Part shown: positions 8,612 to 16,374 of the stretch, piece after piece | Position numbering within the stretch: position 1 is the stretch's first letter | Layout of the letters: every line of letters begins with the position of its first letter | From: Caballeronia ptereochthonis | GTDB taxonomy: Bacteria > Pseudomonadota > Gammaproteobacteria > Burkholderiales > Burkholderiaceae | Reading direction: 5' to 3' | Assembly: GCF_001545075.1 (NCBI RefSeq) | Contig: NZ_FCOB02000027.1 | Location: 1-64,000, forward strand | Length of the DNA: 64,000 bases | Notes under the pieces: model-generated | What the model was told of the DNA's origin: nothing | The model's database searches: none | Seen by the model: the letters and a program-made list of their open reading frames with translations, nothing else | Program-made: the position numbers and the translations under genes

Positions 8612-8641
8612 CGATTATCGCACGCACGTGTCCGATAATCG
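8612..8641. promoter_or_regulatory. Inverted-repeat operator, PcaR-like boxes
   Basis: CGATTATCG (8612-8620) and CGATAATCG (8633-8641) form a perfect 9-bp inverted repeat with centres 21 bp apart, i.e. on the same DNA face. The core closely matches the PcaR/IclR site recalled from Pseudomonas (GTTCGATAATCGCAC). The first half here reads CGATTATCGCAC. It lies between the symporter and the IclR gene. Confidence 0.6.
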
Positions 8642-8725
8642 ATCATTTTGGGGGTTAGCACTAGCAAATGGATTGGGTGTGCCGCCGAAACAAGCCCTTA
8701 TCCATAACTAAACAGGCACGCCAGC

Positions 8726-9493
8726 ATGACTAAACCTGCACTCGACAAACGTGACTGGATCGCCGGTCTGGAGAAGGGTCTGGCGATCCTCGAAGCCTTC
8801 GACGATCAGCACGCGCGCATGACCCCGACGCAGGCCGCGATGCGCACCGGCTTGACGCGCACGGCCGCGCGCCGCTATCTGCTGACGCTCGCGCATCTCG
8901 GCTACGTGCAGACGGACGGCAAGCTCTTCAATCTGACGCCACGCGTGCTGCGGGTCGGCTGGTCGTATTTCGAGTCGGCGCGGCTGCCGCGCATCGTGCA
9001 GCCTTACTTGCAGCAGCTGAGCGCGTTGATACACGAGTCAGTGTACGTGAGCGTGCTCGACGACTGGGATCTCGTCATCATCGCGCGCAACGGCTCCACG
9101 CGCGTGATGACCACGGGCTTCGTGCTCGGCGCGCGCGTGCCGGCCGCGCTGATGTCGGGCGGCATCGCGATGCTCGCGTACAAGGACGAGACATCCGTGC
9201 GGCAATGGCTCGATGCGACCGAATTCAAGCCCTTCACGCCGCTCACCATCACCAACCAGGAAAAGCTCTACGAGAAGATTCGCCAGGCGCGCGTGGATGG
9301 CTTCGTCGTGATCGAGCAGCAGTTGCAGATGGGGGTGCGAGGCGTCGCCGTGCCGATGAAGAACCGGCATGGCGAGGTGGTGGCGGCGCTGTCGGCGAAC
9401 ATGCCGATCGGAAAGGAAACGAGCGAGGCGACGCTCGCCCGCGTGCTGCAGCCGTTGCAGGAAACGGCGCTGTCGATGTTGAACGTGATCTAG
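8726..9493 (+). CDS. IclR family regulator, PcaR-like
   Basis: A 255-residue IclR protein: N-terminal winged helix (residues ~12-75, GLEKGLAILEAFDD and TPTQAAMRTGLTRTAARRYLLTL) and C-terminal GAF-like effector domain (about 90-250). The helix-turn-helix and the segment HESVYVSVLDDWDLVIIAR resemble PcaR/PobR/CatR-type regulators of beta-ketoadipate metabolism. The CGATAATCG dyad upstream fits a PcaR site. It probably controls the divergent MHS symporter and itself. No pca catabolic genes are in the window, so the pathway assignment rests on the regulator and operator only. Confidence 0.85.
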   Translation: MTKPALDKRDWIAGLEKGLAILEAFDDQHARMTPTQAAMRTGLTRTAARRYLLTLAHLGYVQTDGKLFNLTPRVLRVGWSYFESARLPRIVQPYLQQLSALIHESVYVSVLDDWDLVIIARNGSTRVMTTGFVLGARVPAALMSGGIAMLAYKDETSVRQWLDATEFKPFTPLTITNQEKLYEKIRQARVDGFVVIEQQLQMGVRGVAVPMKNRHGEVVAALSANMPIGKETSEATLARVLQPLQETALSMLNVI

Positions 9494-9496
9494 CGT

Positions 9497-10030
9497 CTAT
9501 CGTTTCGACCAGAACGCGCGCTGCACGCGCAACACTTCGTCCTCGACTTCCGCGACGGGACCGATCAGGTCGACCGGCTTCTGGCAGTGGTCGAAGACAT
9601 AGCGCGAGGCGACGCTCATCGTCGGATTCTCGGCGTGGTTGCCCGTGGCTTCGAGCAGGCGCGCTTCGGTAAGCCCGTACACGATGCGGCCGATGTTGGC
9701 CCAGTACGCCGTGCCCGCGCACATGCAGCACGGCTCGACGGACGTATAGAGCGTGCAGCCCCAGAGGTATTCGGGCGTGAAGTTGAGCGCCGCGACGCGC
9801 GCGAGCACCGACTCCGCGTGATTCACCGTATCGACATTGCCTTGCTCCATCAGCACGGTCTCCTGATCCGGGCCGACGAGAATCGCGCCGAACGGATGAT
9901 GGCCGAGCAGCGTTGCGCGCTCGGCGACGGCGCTCGCATGCCGCAGATGCCGCACGATCTGTTCGCGTGTGGGCGTGAGACCTTGTGGCGGGAGATCGTC
10001 GCGTTGAGGCGCGGGCGCGGTGATGGGCAT
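9497..10030 (-). CDS. Nucleoside deaminase (cytidine deaminase-like fold, guanine deaminase type)
   Basis: A 177-residue zinc deaminase. The zinc site is visible as HAE (in VNHAESVLARVAA) and PCCMC (TSVEPCCMCAGTAYW), with the glutamate as proton shuttle. The WANIGRIVYG stretch following the PCxxC is typical of the guanine deaminase/TadA-like branch. An N-terminal extension of ~30 residues precedes the domain. Substrate is not certain: guanine, cytosine or a related base/nucleoside. It ends 4 bp from the convergent IclR gene. Confidence 0.8.
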   Translation of the reverse strand: MPITAPAPQRDDLPPQGLTPTREQIVRHLRHASAVAERATLLGHHPFGAILVGPDQETVLMEQGNVDTVNHAESVLARVAALNFTPEYLWGCTLYTSVEPCCMCAGTAYWANIGRIVYGLTEARLLEATGNHAENPTMSVASRYVFDHCQKPVDLIGPVAEVEDEVLRVQRAFWSKR

Positions 10031-10131
10031 GGATGCGTCTCCTTCATGTCGATGTCGGCATCGGATGGGCAGGATAGCGCGGCAAAAAGCCCGATGCTTG
10101 CGCGCCGGGCGATGGCGGGGATAAGCGCAAT

Positions 10132-10148
10132 GGTGAGGGTTTTCGGGA
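10132..10148 (-). repeat. Dispersed intergenic repeat TCCCG-N6-CTCACC, copy 1 (inverted)
   Basis: On the plus strand it reads GGTGAGGGTTTTCGGGA, identical over 17 bp to the copy at 10215. The reverse complement shares TCCCG-N6-CTCACC with five more copies near 27.3 and 41.0-41.4 kb. Intergenic, no dyad of its own. Confidence 0.6.
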
Positions 10149-10214
10149 GCGGGCCGTCGAGCGGCGCCGGAGGCCCGGATTTCAAGGCGCTCCGGCGGGT
10201 GCGAGGGCGTCAGA

Positions 10215-10231
10215 GGTGAGGGTTTTCGGGA
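10215..10231 (-). repeat. Dispersed intergenic repeat TCCCG-N6-CTCACC, copy 2 (inverted)
   Basis: Exact 17-bp direct repeat of copy 1, 83 bp further on. The preceding A extends the match to AGGTGAG, i.e. CTCACCT on the minus strand, as in the other members. Confidence 0.6.
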
Positions 10232-10296
10232 ACTGTGTTGCGCAGCAGATCGAGGACTCGCGCGTCCTCACTTTTCCCTGATTCCCCGTGCCCAGA

Positions 10297-10777
10297 ATGC
10301 TCATCGAGGTCGCAACGACGAAACACGCGACCGCGCTCTCGCTCGGCCTCGGCTCCGCGCCCGTGTACGCGCAAGCGCATCGATAACGACGTGCCCCTCC
10401 ACGTGCAGCCGCTCGACTTGCGCGAGCTGCACGATCGGCTGAACCTCACCGCCGATCAGGAAGTGCAATGGCAGGCCGCGCTCGACGCGATGCGCGAGAG
10501 CCATGCCTCCGCGCGCATGAACGCGGACGAGATGCAGTCGCGCATGCAGACGATGCTCCAGCAGCCGATCCTCGATCTGTCCGCGCTCCATGCGATGCAC
10601 GAAAAGACCGCGCAGCAGGACGCACCGTTATCCGGGCAATCGTCGAAAGCATGGCTCAAGTTCTATGGCGGCCTGAACGATCAGCAGAAGAAGACATTCA
10701 GCGATGCCATCCGGCCGCAGTTCGAGAACATCGCGCATCATCCGGCGCGCCCGTACGATCCGCGCACCGGCCTCTGA
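10297..10777 (+). pseudogene. Spy/CpxP-like (LTxxQ) periplasmic protein, frameshifted at the signal peptide
   Basis: The mature-type sequence has two LTxxQ-like motifs (LNLTADQEVQWQAAL and GLNDQQKKTFSDAIRP) around an alpha-helical core, as in Spy/CpxP periplasmic chaperones. It is read in one frame from about 10380. A signal-peptide-like segment (ATALSLGLGSAPVYAQA) is encoded just upstream from ATG 10297 but in a different frame, which ends at a TAA exactly at the junction. The simplest reading is a single-base frameshift between signal peptide and mature protein, giving a pseudogene. A sequencing error or a shorter cytoplasmic product from a GTG near 10391 are alternatives. Confidence 0.55.
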
Positions 10778-10788
10778 CGCGATGAGGC

Positions 10789-11481
10789 TCAGGACCCGCC
10801 CGTGAAGATCGGACCTTGCCCGCCCGGCGCGAACACGCGATGAACGCCGTCGCCGGTTGCGCCGCCCTGATCGCGCGCGGCCGGCGTGGGCGCGGGATCG
10901 CGCAGCGTGACCGCTGTTTCGGCGGTGATCGGCACGCTCGGCTGCGCAAGCAGCTCGGTCTTGCGCACCGAGCCCGCCGACGTGCCGAAGTAATACCCGA
11001 TGATGCTGATCCACGCCGTCCCGAGCGCGCCCACCACGACGTTCACCAGATCGCGGTTTGCCTCGGGCAGCGCGCGGAGCGCCATCAACAGCAGAATGCC
11101 GAAGAAGCCGCCGGTCACGCACATCGCGAGCACCTTCGGCACCCAGTCCCGGTTCGCGATGCCCATCGCGCGCGCATCGGCGCGATCGCCCGCAGCGATG
11201 CGCGCCATGTCCGCCTCGAACGACAGCCGCGCCTGCGCCGCCGCCACGACGAGCTGTTGCAGCTGCAACGCGTTCGCGCTTTCCGCCTGGCTGACTTTCT
11301 CGAGCGCGGCGGGATCGTTGAGCGCCGTCGCGACCACATCCGGATCGCTCGGCGTGCCGAGCGCATGCGAAATGATCGCGGCCGCGGCCGTCACGCCGAG
11401 CCCGACCGGCCCACCGATGAGACCCGCCAGAAGAGGCGCCTTCGCGCCGATGCTTGCCGCCACTTTCGACCAGTCCATCAT
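10789..11481 (-). CDS. Holin-like membrane protein (3-TM gene-transfer-release holin type)
   Basis: A 230-residue protein beginning MMDWSKVAASIG. A glycine-rich hydrophobic N-terminal segment (PLLAGLIGGPVGLGVTAAAAII) and two close helices in the middle (VLAMCVTGGFFGILLLMA and LVNVVVGALGTAWISIIGYYFGTSAG) make three membrane segments. This arrangement, and the DRADARAMGIANRDWVPKVLA segment, fit the 3-TM holin family found in gene-transfer agents and phages. Its start overlaps the upstream endolysin stop (ATGA). The C-terminal ~40 residues are proline/alanine-rich. Holin function is inferred from family resemblance and pairing with the endolysin. Confidence 0.7.
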   Translation of the reverse strand: MMDWSKVAASIGAKAPLLAGLIGGPVGLGVTAAAAIISHALGTPSDPDVVATALNDPAALEKVSQAESANALQLQQLVVAAAQARLSFEADMARIAAGDRADARAMGIANRDWVPKVLAMCVTGGFFGILLLMALRALPEANRDLVNVVVGALGTAWISIIGYYFGTSAGSVRKTELLAQPSVPITAETAVTLRDPAPTPAARDQGGATGDGVHRVFAPGGQGPIFTGGS

Positions 11482-11960
11482 GCCGCTCCCAGAAGAAGAT
11501 TCGTCGCCATGCGCTCGGTCCAGCCGCGGCTGAACGTCGGCCATGCGTGCAGGCCCTTCAGATAACGCAATCGATATGCGGCGAAGCGCATGACGAAGCG
11601 CATCGGATCGGCGGCCTTCACGGCGTCGACGGTATCGGGGCCGAACTTGCCGTCTTCCTTCGCGCCCGATGCCTTCTGCATCCACAGCACGACGAGGCCG
11701 CCGTTGTAGTTCGCATCGAAGATCTGGAAGGCGACGCGCGGATCGAATTCGTCGAGATGCAGCGGGTCCCAGTACTTCTGCTTGGCGATGCGTTTCGCGA
11801 GATCGAGCGGCAGGTCCTTCATTGCGCCCGCGTAGCCATAGCCGCGCGCGACGCGCGCCGTCACGCCCCACATCGTTTCGCCGCCCGGGTCCGCCGGATT
11901 GAACGAGTAGCCGCCTTCGCTTCCGATGAGCGCTTCGAAGGCGTCGTCGAAGTTGTTCAT
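11478..11960 (-). CDS. Endolysin / N-acetylmuramidase, glycoside hydrolase family 108
   Basis: A 160-residue peptidoglycan hydrolase. The N-terminal EGGYSFNPADPGGETMWG block contains the catalytic glutamate of GH108 (the ZliS/TtsA 'secretion activator' family). The C-terminal part (GLVVLWMQKASG, DGKFGPDTVDAV) is the PG_binding_3 domain that accompanies it. There is no signal peptide, so export would need the overlapping holin gene. Neither capsid nor tail genes are near. The pair is a stand-alone lysis cassette, either a prophage remnant or a domesticated release or secretion module. Confidence 0.85.
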   Translation of the reverse strand: MNNFDDAFEALIGSEGGYSFNPADPGGETMWGVTARVARGYGYAGAMKDLPLDLAKRIAKQKYWDPLHLDEFDPRVAFQIFDANYNGGLVVLWMQKASGAKEDGKFGPDTVDAVKAADPMRFVMRFAAYRLRYLKGLHAWPTFSRGWTERMATNLLLGAA

Positions 11961-12244
11961 GTGATCTCCTTGGCGCCTGCATGTGCCGCCGGAACCTCGT
12001 CATCGCGGCGCCGGAAGAAACGGGCCGGCGCGCGAGGCGGCCGGCCCGGTCGCATCAAGTCAGTGGCAGGCAGTCATGACGCGACGGCAAGCACATATGC
12101 ATCGGCTGTGCCAGTGAGCGCGTTTTCGCGCGCGAGGCTTATGGAACAAGGCTCGTGCGACGCAAGGAGATCAGGGAGAAAAGCGAACTGTCGTGCGCTG
12201 AGCGACGCTTTGCGGCGTGTCTGTTCGCGCGGCGCAGACAGTGC

Positions 12245-13582
12245 TCAGTGCGCGGCAGTCGCCAGAGAAGGATCGGCTTCGCGCTCGCCGGTGCGAATCG
12301 CGATGACGGCAAGCAGCGCCGCCGCGAGCGGCACGGCGAGCATCAGATAGAAGCCGCCCGGGCCGCCCATGTTGAGGAACGTGCCGCCGACGGCCGAGCC
12401 TGCGATCGCGCCCACGCGTCCCATGCCGATGGCCCAGCCGGTGGCGGTCGCGCGCAGCGTCGTCGGATAGGCGCCGACCACGAGATAGTTGAGCGCGATC
12501 TGCTGTCCGCCGATGCCGAGCCCCGCCGCGCCCGCGAGCGTGAACACGAGCCCCCACGACGTGCCCGCATACGCGAGCCCGATCGCGATCGCGATGCCGA
12601 GCGCGAGCAGCGCGATCAGCAGGCGGCGCGTGCTGATCTTCGGCAGGACGATGGAAAGCGGAATCGCGCAGACGATGAATACCGCGTTCACCACCACCGT
12701 GCCGAGCGGCGCGTGCGCGGCGGGCAGCCCCGCGGCCTTCAGCACGGTCGGCAGCCACGAGAGGAACATGAACCATGCAATCCAGTTGAAGAAATAGACG
12801 GCCCAGATCGCGACGGTGTTGCGCGCGTTGCCTTCGCGAAAGAGCGCGCCGACGCTTGCGCGCGCAGCGCCTTCCCGGACGGCGAAGCGCGCGTCCTGCG
12901 CGAGCGGCTGCGACACGATGCGCGCAAGCGTAGCGCGCACCGCGCGGTGATCGTCGCGCGAACGCGTGACGAGGTATTGCAGTGACTCGGGCAGCATGAA
13001 CCAGAGCAGCACGAGCAATGCGAGCGGCGCGGCCCCGCCGACGACGAACACGCCCTGCCAGCCGATCGCGGGCATCATGCGCGCGGCGAGCAGGCCGCCC
13101 GCCATCGCGCCAGCGGGCAGGCCGAGCAGCACGCCCGTCATGATCGCGCCGCGATGCCGCGCCGGTCCGTACTCCGCCGCGAGCGCGAGCAGCACCGGCG
13201 TGCAGCCGCCCATGCCGAGTCCCGCGATGAAGCGCAACACGAGAATTTGCGGCGTGCTGTGCGCGAATGCCGTCGCGAGCGACGCGATGCTGAACAACGC
13301 GACACCGCCGAGCAGCGCGGGACGCCGCCCCAGCCGGTCGCCGACGAGCCCGAGCGTCATCGCGCCGATGGTCATGCCGAGCGTGCCCGCGATCAGGATC
13401 GGTGCGAGATCGCCGGGAGCGAGATTGAAAGCCGCGACGATCGCCGGACCGGTGTACGCGATGGCTTGCGTATCGAAGCCGTCGAAGAGCGTGGTCGCGA
13501 AGCAGAGCAAGAAGATCGTCCACTGAAAAGGACGGATGCGCTCCTGGTCGATCAGCGACGCGATATCGAGAGGGGTGCTCAT
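12245..13582 (-). CDS. MFS transporter, aromatic acid:H+ symporter (AAHS) type
   Basis: A 445-residue, 12-helix permease. Helix 1 carries CFATTLFDGFDTQAIAYTGP, the DGxD motif needed for transport in PcaK/BenK-type carriers. GLVGDRLGRRPAL follows in the helix 2-3 loop and GLGMGGCTPVLLAL in helix 4. The start at 13582 (MSTPLDIASLIDQE) has GGAG upstream, and the N-terminal xDIxxLIDxxxxxxFQW is typical of the 4-hydroxybenzoate/benzoate subgroup. No catabolic genes flank it, so substrate is open. It stands alone; 241 bp of sequence with no recognised feature separate it from the endolysin start. Confidence 0.85.
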   Translation of the reverse strand: MSTPLDIASLIDQERIRPFQWTIFLLCFATTLFDGFDTQAIAYTGPAIVAAFNLAPGDLAPILIAGTLGMTIGAMTLGLVGDRLGRRPALLGGVALFSIASLATAFAHSTPQILVLRFIAGLGMGGCTPVLLALAAEYGPARHRGAIMTGVLLGLPAGAMAGGLLAARMMPAIGWQGVFVVGGAAPLALLVLLWFMLPESLQYLVTRSRDDHRAVRATLARIVSQPLAQDARFAVREGAARASVGALFREGNARNTVAIWAVYFFNWIAWFMFLSWLPTVLKAAGLPAAHAPLGTVVVNAVFIVCAIPLSIVLPKISTRRLLIALLALGIAIAIGLAYAGTSWGLVFTLAGAAGLGIGGQQIALNYLVVGAYPTTLRATATGWAIGMGRVGAIAGSAVGGTFLNMGGPGGFYLMLAVPLAAALLAVIAIRTGEREADPSLATAAH

Positions 13583-13657
13583 GGTGTCTCCGTTATGGGT
13601 TCTGCGTGGGAGAGTAAGAGAGCAACGCGCATCGCGTCCAATACCGAAATGGACTGA

Positions 13658-13680
13658 GCCCATACCGCACGGGTATGGGC
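13658..13680. promoter_or_regulatory. Perfect 9-bp inverted repeat between divergent genes (candidate operator)
   Basis: GCCCATACC and GGTATGGGC are separated by 5 nt. It lies between the AAHS symporter and the TerB-like gene. A second, shorter dyad GTCCA-N9-TGGAC (13636-13654) sits on the symporter side. No T-run follows in either direction, so an operator is more likely than a terminator. Confidence 0.45.
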
Positions 13681-13795
13681 GCGCTCATTCATCGCTCATT
13701 CTGCGCTCCTACGATGCAAAGCATCCAGGCGGCACGCTCCCGATCAAAAGGATCGCACCGCTTTCCGTAGAGGCATTCCATTCAGGAGAAAAGCC

Positions 13796-14182
13796 ATGCG
13801 CCACTATCCATCGGACAGTCCCCGCGCGGCGGCGCGCATCGTCGTGATGTCGCTGATCGCGGACGGACATATCGGCAGCGTCGAAATCGAGGAGCTCGAG
13901 CGGCGCGGATTCTATGCGCGGCTCGGGCTTCCTGCCGGCGAGTTGCACGAGATCGTGCGCGAGGTGTGCGAGGACCTCACGTGCGCGTCGTATCTCACGT
14001 GGGACGAGGTGTGCCGCATCGATGCGCACGTCTTGCAACTGCTCGCGGGCGAAGTGCGCGACGAGCGCATGAGGCGCGACGTGCTCGCGCTCTGCGAAAC
14101 GGCGGCCGTCGCGGACGGCATCGTCACTTGCACCGAAGCCGCCGTGCTCGATGCGGTGAAGCGCGCATGGCGCATGCACTGA
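13796..14182 (+). CDS. TerB-like (tellurite resistance TerB family) small protein
   Basis: A 128-residue acidic helical protein. It has the paired pattern typical of TerB/DjlA-N folds: AARIVVMSLIADGHIGSVEIEELER near the N-terminus and LALCETAAVADGIVTCTEAAVLDAV near the C-terminus, each an A-D-G acidic loop between helices. The usual role of the fold is stress- or metal-linked and poorly defined. A good GGAG lies upstream and a usp gene starts 27 bp downstream, so the two form a likely stress operon. Confidence 0.7.
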   Translation: MRHYPSDSPRAAARIVVMSLIADGHIGSVEIEELERRGFYARLGLPAGELHEIVREVCEDLTCASYLTWDEVCRIDAHVLQLLAGEVRDERMRRDVLALCETAAVADGIVTCTEAAVLDAVKRAWRMH

Positions 14183-14209
14183 ATCACGCGTACAACAGGA
14201 GACGACATC

Positions 14210-14800
14210 ATGCAAAAGCACATTCTCGTCGCGGTAGGCCCGGGCTTCAGCCATGCCGCGCTCGCGCTCGGCATCGCGCGGGCCCGCGAATGCAACACGC
14301 GTCTGACGGCGCTTCATGTGGTGGATCGCATGCCGTTCTGGGCGGTATCGTCCGTGCAGTACGACTGCGGCGCGGCGCTCGCGTATGTCGAGGAGCATGC
14401 GCGCGAAGTCGAAAAGCGCACACTGCAGGCGATACACGCATCGAGCGTGAACGGCGCCTGCGTGACGATGGACCTGCCGAACGGCACGACGCTCGCGCGC
14501 GTGATCGCGCAGGCGGCGCGCGAGTTCGACGCCGATCTCATCGTGATTGGCCGCGCGAAGGGCACGAGCTGGCGCTTCTGGGAAGAGCGCGTGTCCGATG
14601 CGGTGAGCCGCTATAGCAACCGTCGCGTGCTGATCGCATCGAACCATGAGGGCAATGAAGCGGCCGTTGAAACAAAAGCGACACCGTTGCGTTTTACTAT
14701 CGTCGATTCCACGCAGCGCACACCAGTCCCATCGTACAGTTCGAGAGGAAGCTCGCCATGCCGGACCGCATCGTCAAACCGTCCCGACGCACGTTATTGA
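14210..14800 (+). CDS. Universal stress protein UspA family
   Basis: A 196-residue protein of which residues 1-144 are a UspA domain (QKHILVAVGPGFSHAALAL at the start, DADLIVIGRAKGTS, and RRVLIASN at the end of the fold). The ATP-binding G-2x-G-9x-G(S/T) pattern is only partly kept (GRAKGTSWRFWEERVSDAVS). The last ~50 residues look unrelated to the family and run 43 bp into phoD. The likely cause is loss of the ancestral stop codon, which leaves a read-through tail. It follows the TerB-like gene. Confidence 0.8.
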   Translation: MQKHILVAVGPGFSHAALALGIARARECNTRLTALHVVDRMPFWAVSSVQYDCGAALAYVEEHAREVEKRTLQAIHASSVNGACVTMDLPNGTTLARVIAQAAREFDADLIVIGRAKGTSWRFWEERVSDAVSRYSNRRVLIASNHEGNEAAVETKATPLRFTIVDSTQRTPVPSYSSRGSSPCRTASSNRPDARY

Positions 14801-16374
14801 AGGGTCTCGTTTCCGGCACGGGGCTCGCGCTCACGGGCGCGGGCCTCGCCGACGCACTCGCGCAGGGCGTCGCGCCCGCCGTCGTCACCTCCGACAAGTT
14901 GCGTCCGCAACTACCCGGCGGCGTCATGAGCGGCGACGTCACCGCGACGAGCGGCATCGTCTGGAGCCGCACGGACCGGCCGGCGCGCATGATCGTCGAA
15001 TACTCGACGAGCGAGAGTTTCAGGACCTTTCAGCGGCGCGTCGGACCGGCGGCGCTCGACGGCAGCGACTTCACGGCGCGCGTCGATCTGACCGACCTGC
15101 CGCCCGGCGCCGACGTGTTCTATCGCGTGCGCTTCCAGGATCTCGTCGACGGCAAGGCGTACAGCGAGCCGGTGACGGGGCGCTTGCGCACGGCATCGCT
15201 CGATGCGGGCAAGCCGATCTGCTTCGTCTTCTCGGGCGACGAGGCGGGGCAGGGCTGGGGCATCAACGAGCGCTTCGGCGGCTATCGCATCTATGAGGCG
15301 ATGCGTCGCGAGTCGCCGGACTTCTTCATTCACCAGGGCGACCAGATCTACGCGGACGGACCGATCGAAGCCGAAATGCGCCTGCCCGACGGCACGATGT
15401 GGACCAACATCGTCACCGAGGGCAAGTCGCATGTCGCGCAGACGCTCGACGATTATCGCGCGGCCTTCGCCTACAACCAGCTCGACCGGAACAAGCGCCG
15501 CTTCGCCGCCGAAGTGCCGTTCCTCGTGCAATGGGACGATCACGAAGTGCGCAACAACTGGTATCCGGGACAACAGATCGGCGAAGCGGAGAAGCGCTAC
15601 CAGACGCGTGCGATCAATCTGCTCGAGGCGCGCGCGAAGCAGGCGATGTTCGAGTACAACCCGTATCGCATCAATCAGCTCGATCCGGAGCAGGTCTATC
15701 GCGGCTTTCAGTTCGGCCCGCTGCTCGATGTGTTCATGCTCGACGAGCGTTCGTATCGCGGCCCGAATTCACCGAACAGACAGACCCGTCTCGATGCGGA
15801 CTCGGCCTTTCTCGGCTCGCAGCAGACCGCGTGGCTCAAGGCGTCGCTGAAGGCTTCGCGCGCGACCTGGAAAGTGATCGCGAGCGACATGCCGATCTCG
15901 CTCGTCGTGCCCGACGCGAATCCCGATGTGCCGAAGGGCACGTTCGAGGCATGGGCCAACGCGGACAACGGCGCGCCGCTCGGCCGCGAGCTCGAACTGA
16001 AGGAGATTCTCGGCTTCATCAAACAGGAAGACATCAGGAACGTCGTGTGGATCACGGCGGACGTGCACTACGCGCAGGCGACGCATTACGATCCGTCGCG
16101 CGCGAAGTTCACCGACTTCAAGCCGTTCTGGGAATTCGTGGGCGGACCGATCAACGCGGGCACCTTCGGTCCCAACGATCTCGACACGACCTTCGGTCCG
16201 GAGCTGCGCTACTTGAGCGTGCCGAAGGACAATCCGCAGAACCGCTCGCCCGCGGCGCTGCAACAGTTCTATGGCCGCGCGAAGATCGATCCCGCGAGCC
16301 GCGCGATGACCGTCTCGCTGCACGACCTGAACGGCCGCTCGCTCTACGAAGTCACGCTCGACGCCGAAGCCTGA
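14758..16374 (+). CDS. phoD: PhoD-like alkaline phosphatase/phosphodiesterase, Tat-exported
   Basis: A 538-residue secreted phosphatase. A twin-arginine signal is present at residues 9-35 (SRRTLLKGLV, hydrophobic core, ADALAQ). The mature protein has the N-terminal beta domain (LPGGVMSGDVTATSGIVWSR) and the PhoD metallophosphatase core with metal-site motifs (FSGDEAGQGWG, HQGDQIYADG, WDDHEVRNNW, ITADVHYAQA). Relatives release phosphate from phosphodiesters and phospholipids with Fe/Ca. The start overlaps the usp reading frame, and its 3' end overlaps the convergent epimerase gene by 31 bp. Confidence 0.85.
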   Translation: MPDRIVKPSRRTLLKGLVSGTGLALTGAGLADALAQGVAPAVVTSDKLRPQLPGGVMSGDVTATSGIVWSRTDRPARMIVEYSTSESFRTFQRRVGPAALDGSDFTARVDLTDLPPGADVFYRVRFQDLVDGKAYSEPVTGRLRTASLDAGKPICFVFSGDEAGQGWGINERFGGYRIYEAMRRESPDFFIHQGDQIYADGPIEAEMRLPDGTMWTNIVTEGKSHVAQTLDDYRAAFAYNQLDRNKRRFAAEVPFLVQWDDHEVRNNWYPGQQIGEAEKRYQTRAINLLEARAKQAMFEYNPYRINQLDPEQVYRGFQFGPLLDVFMLDERSYRGPNSPNRQTRLDADSAFLGSQQTAWLKASLKASRATWKVIASDMPISLVVPDANPDVPKGTFEAWANADNGAPLGRELELKEILGFIKQEDIRNVVWITADVHYAQATHYDPSRAKFTDFKPFWEFVGGPINAGTFGPNDLDTTFGPELRYLSVPKDNPQNRSPAALQQFYGRAKIDPASRAMTVSLHDLNGRSLYEVTLDAEA

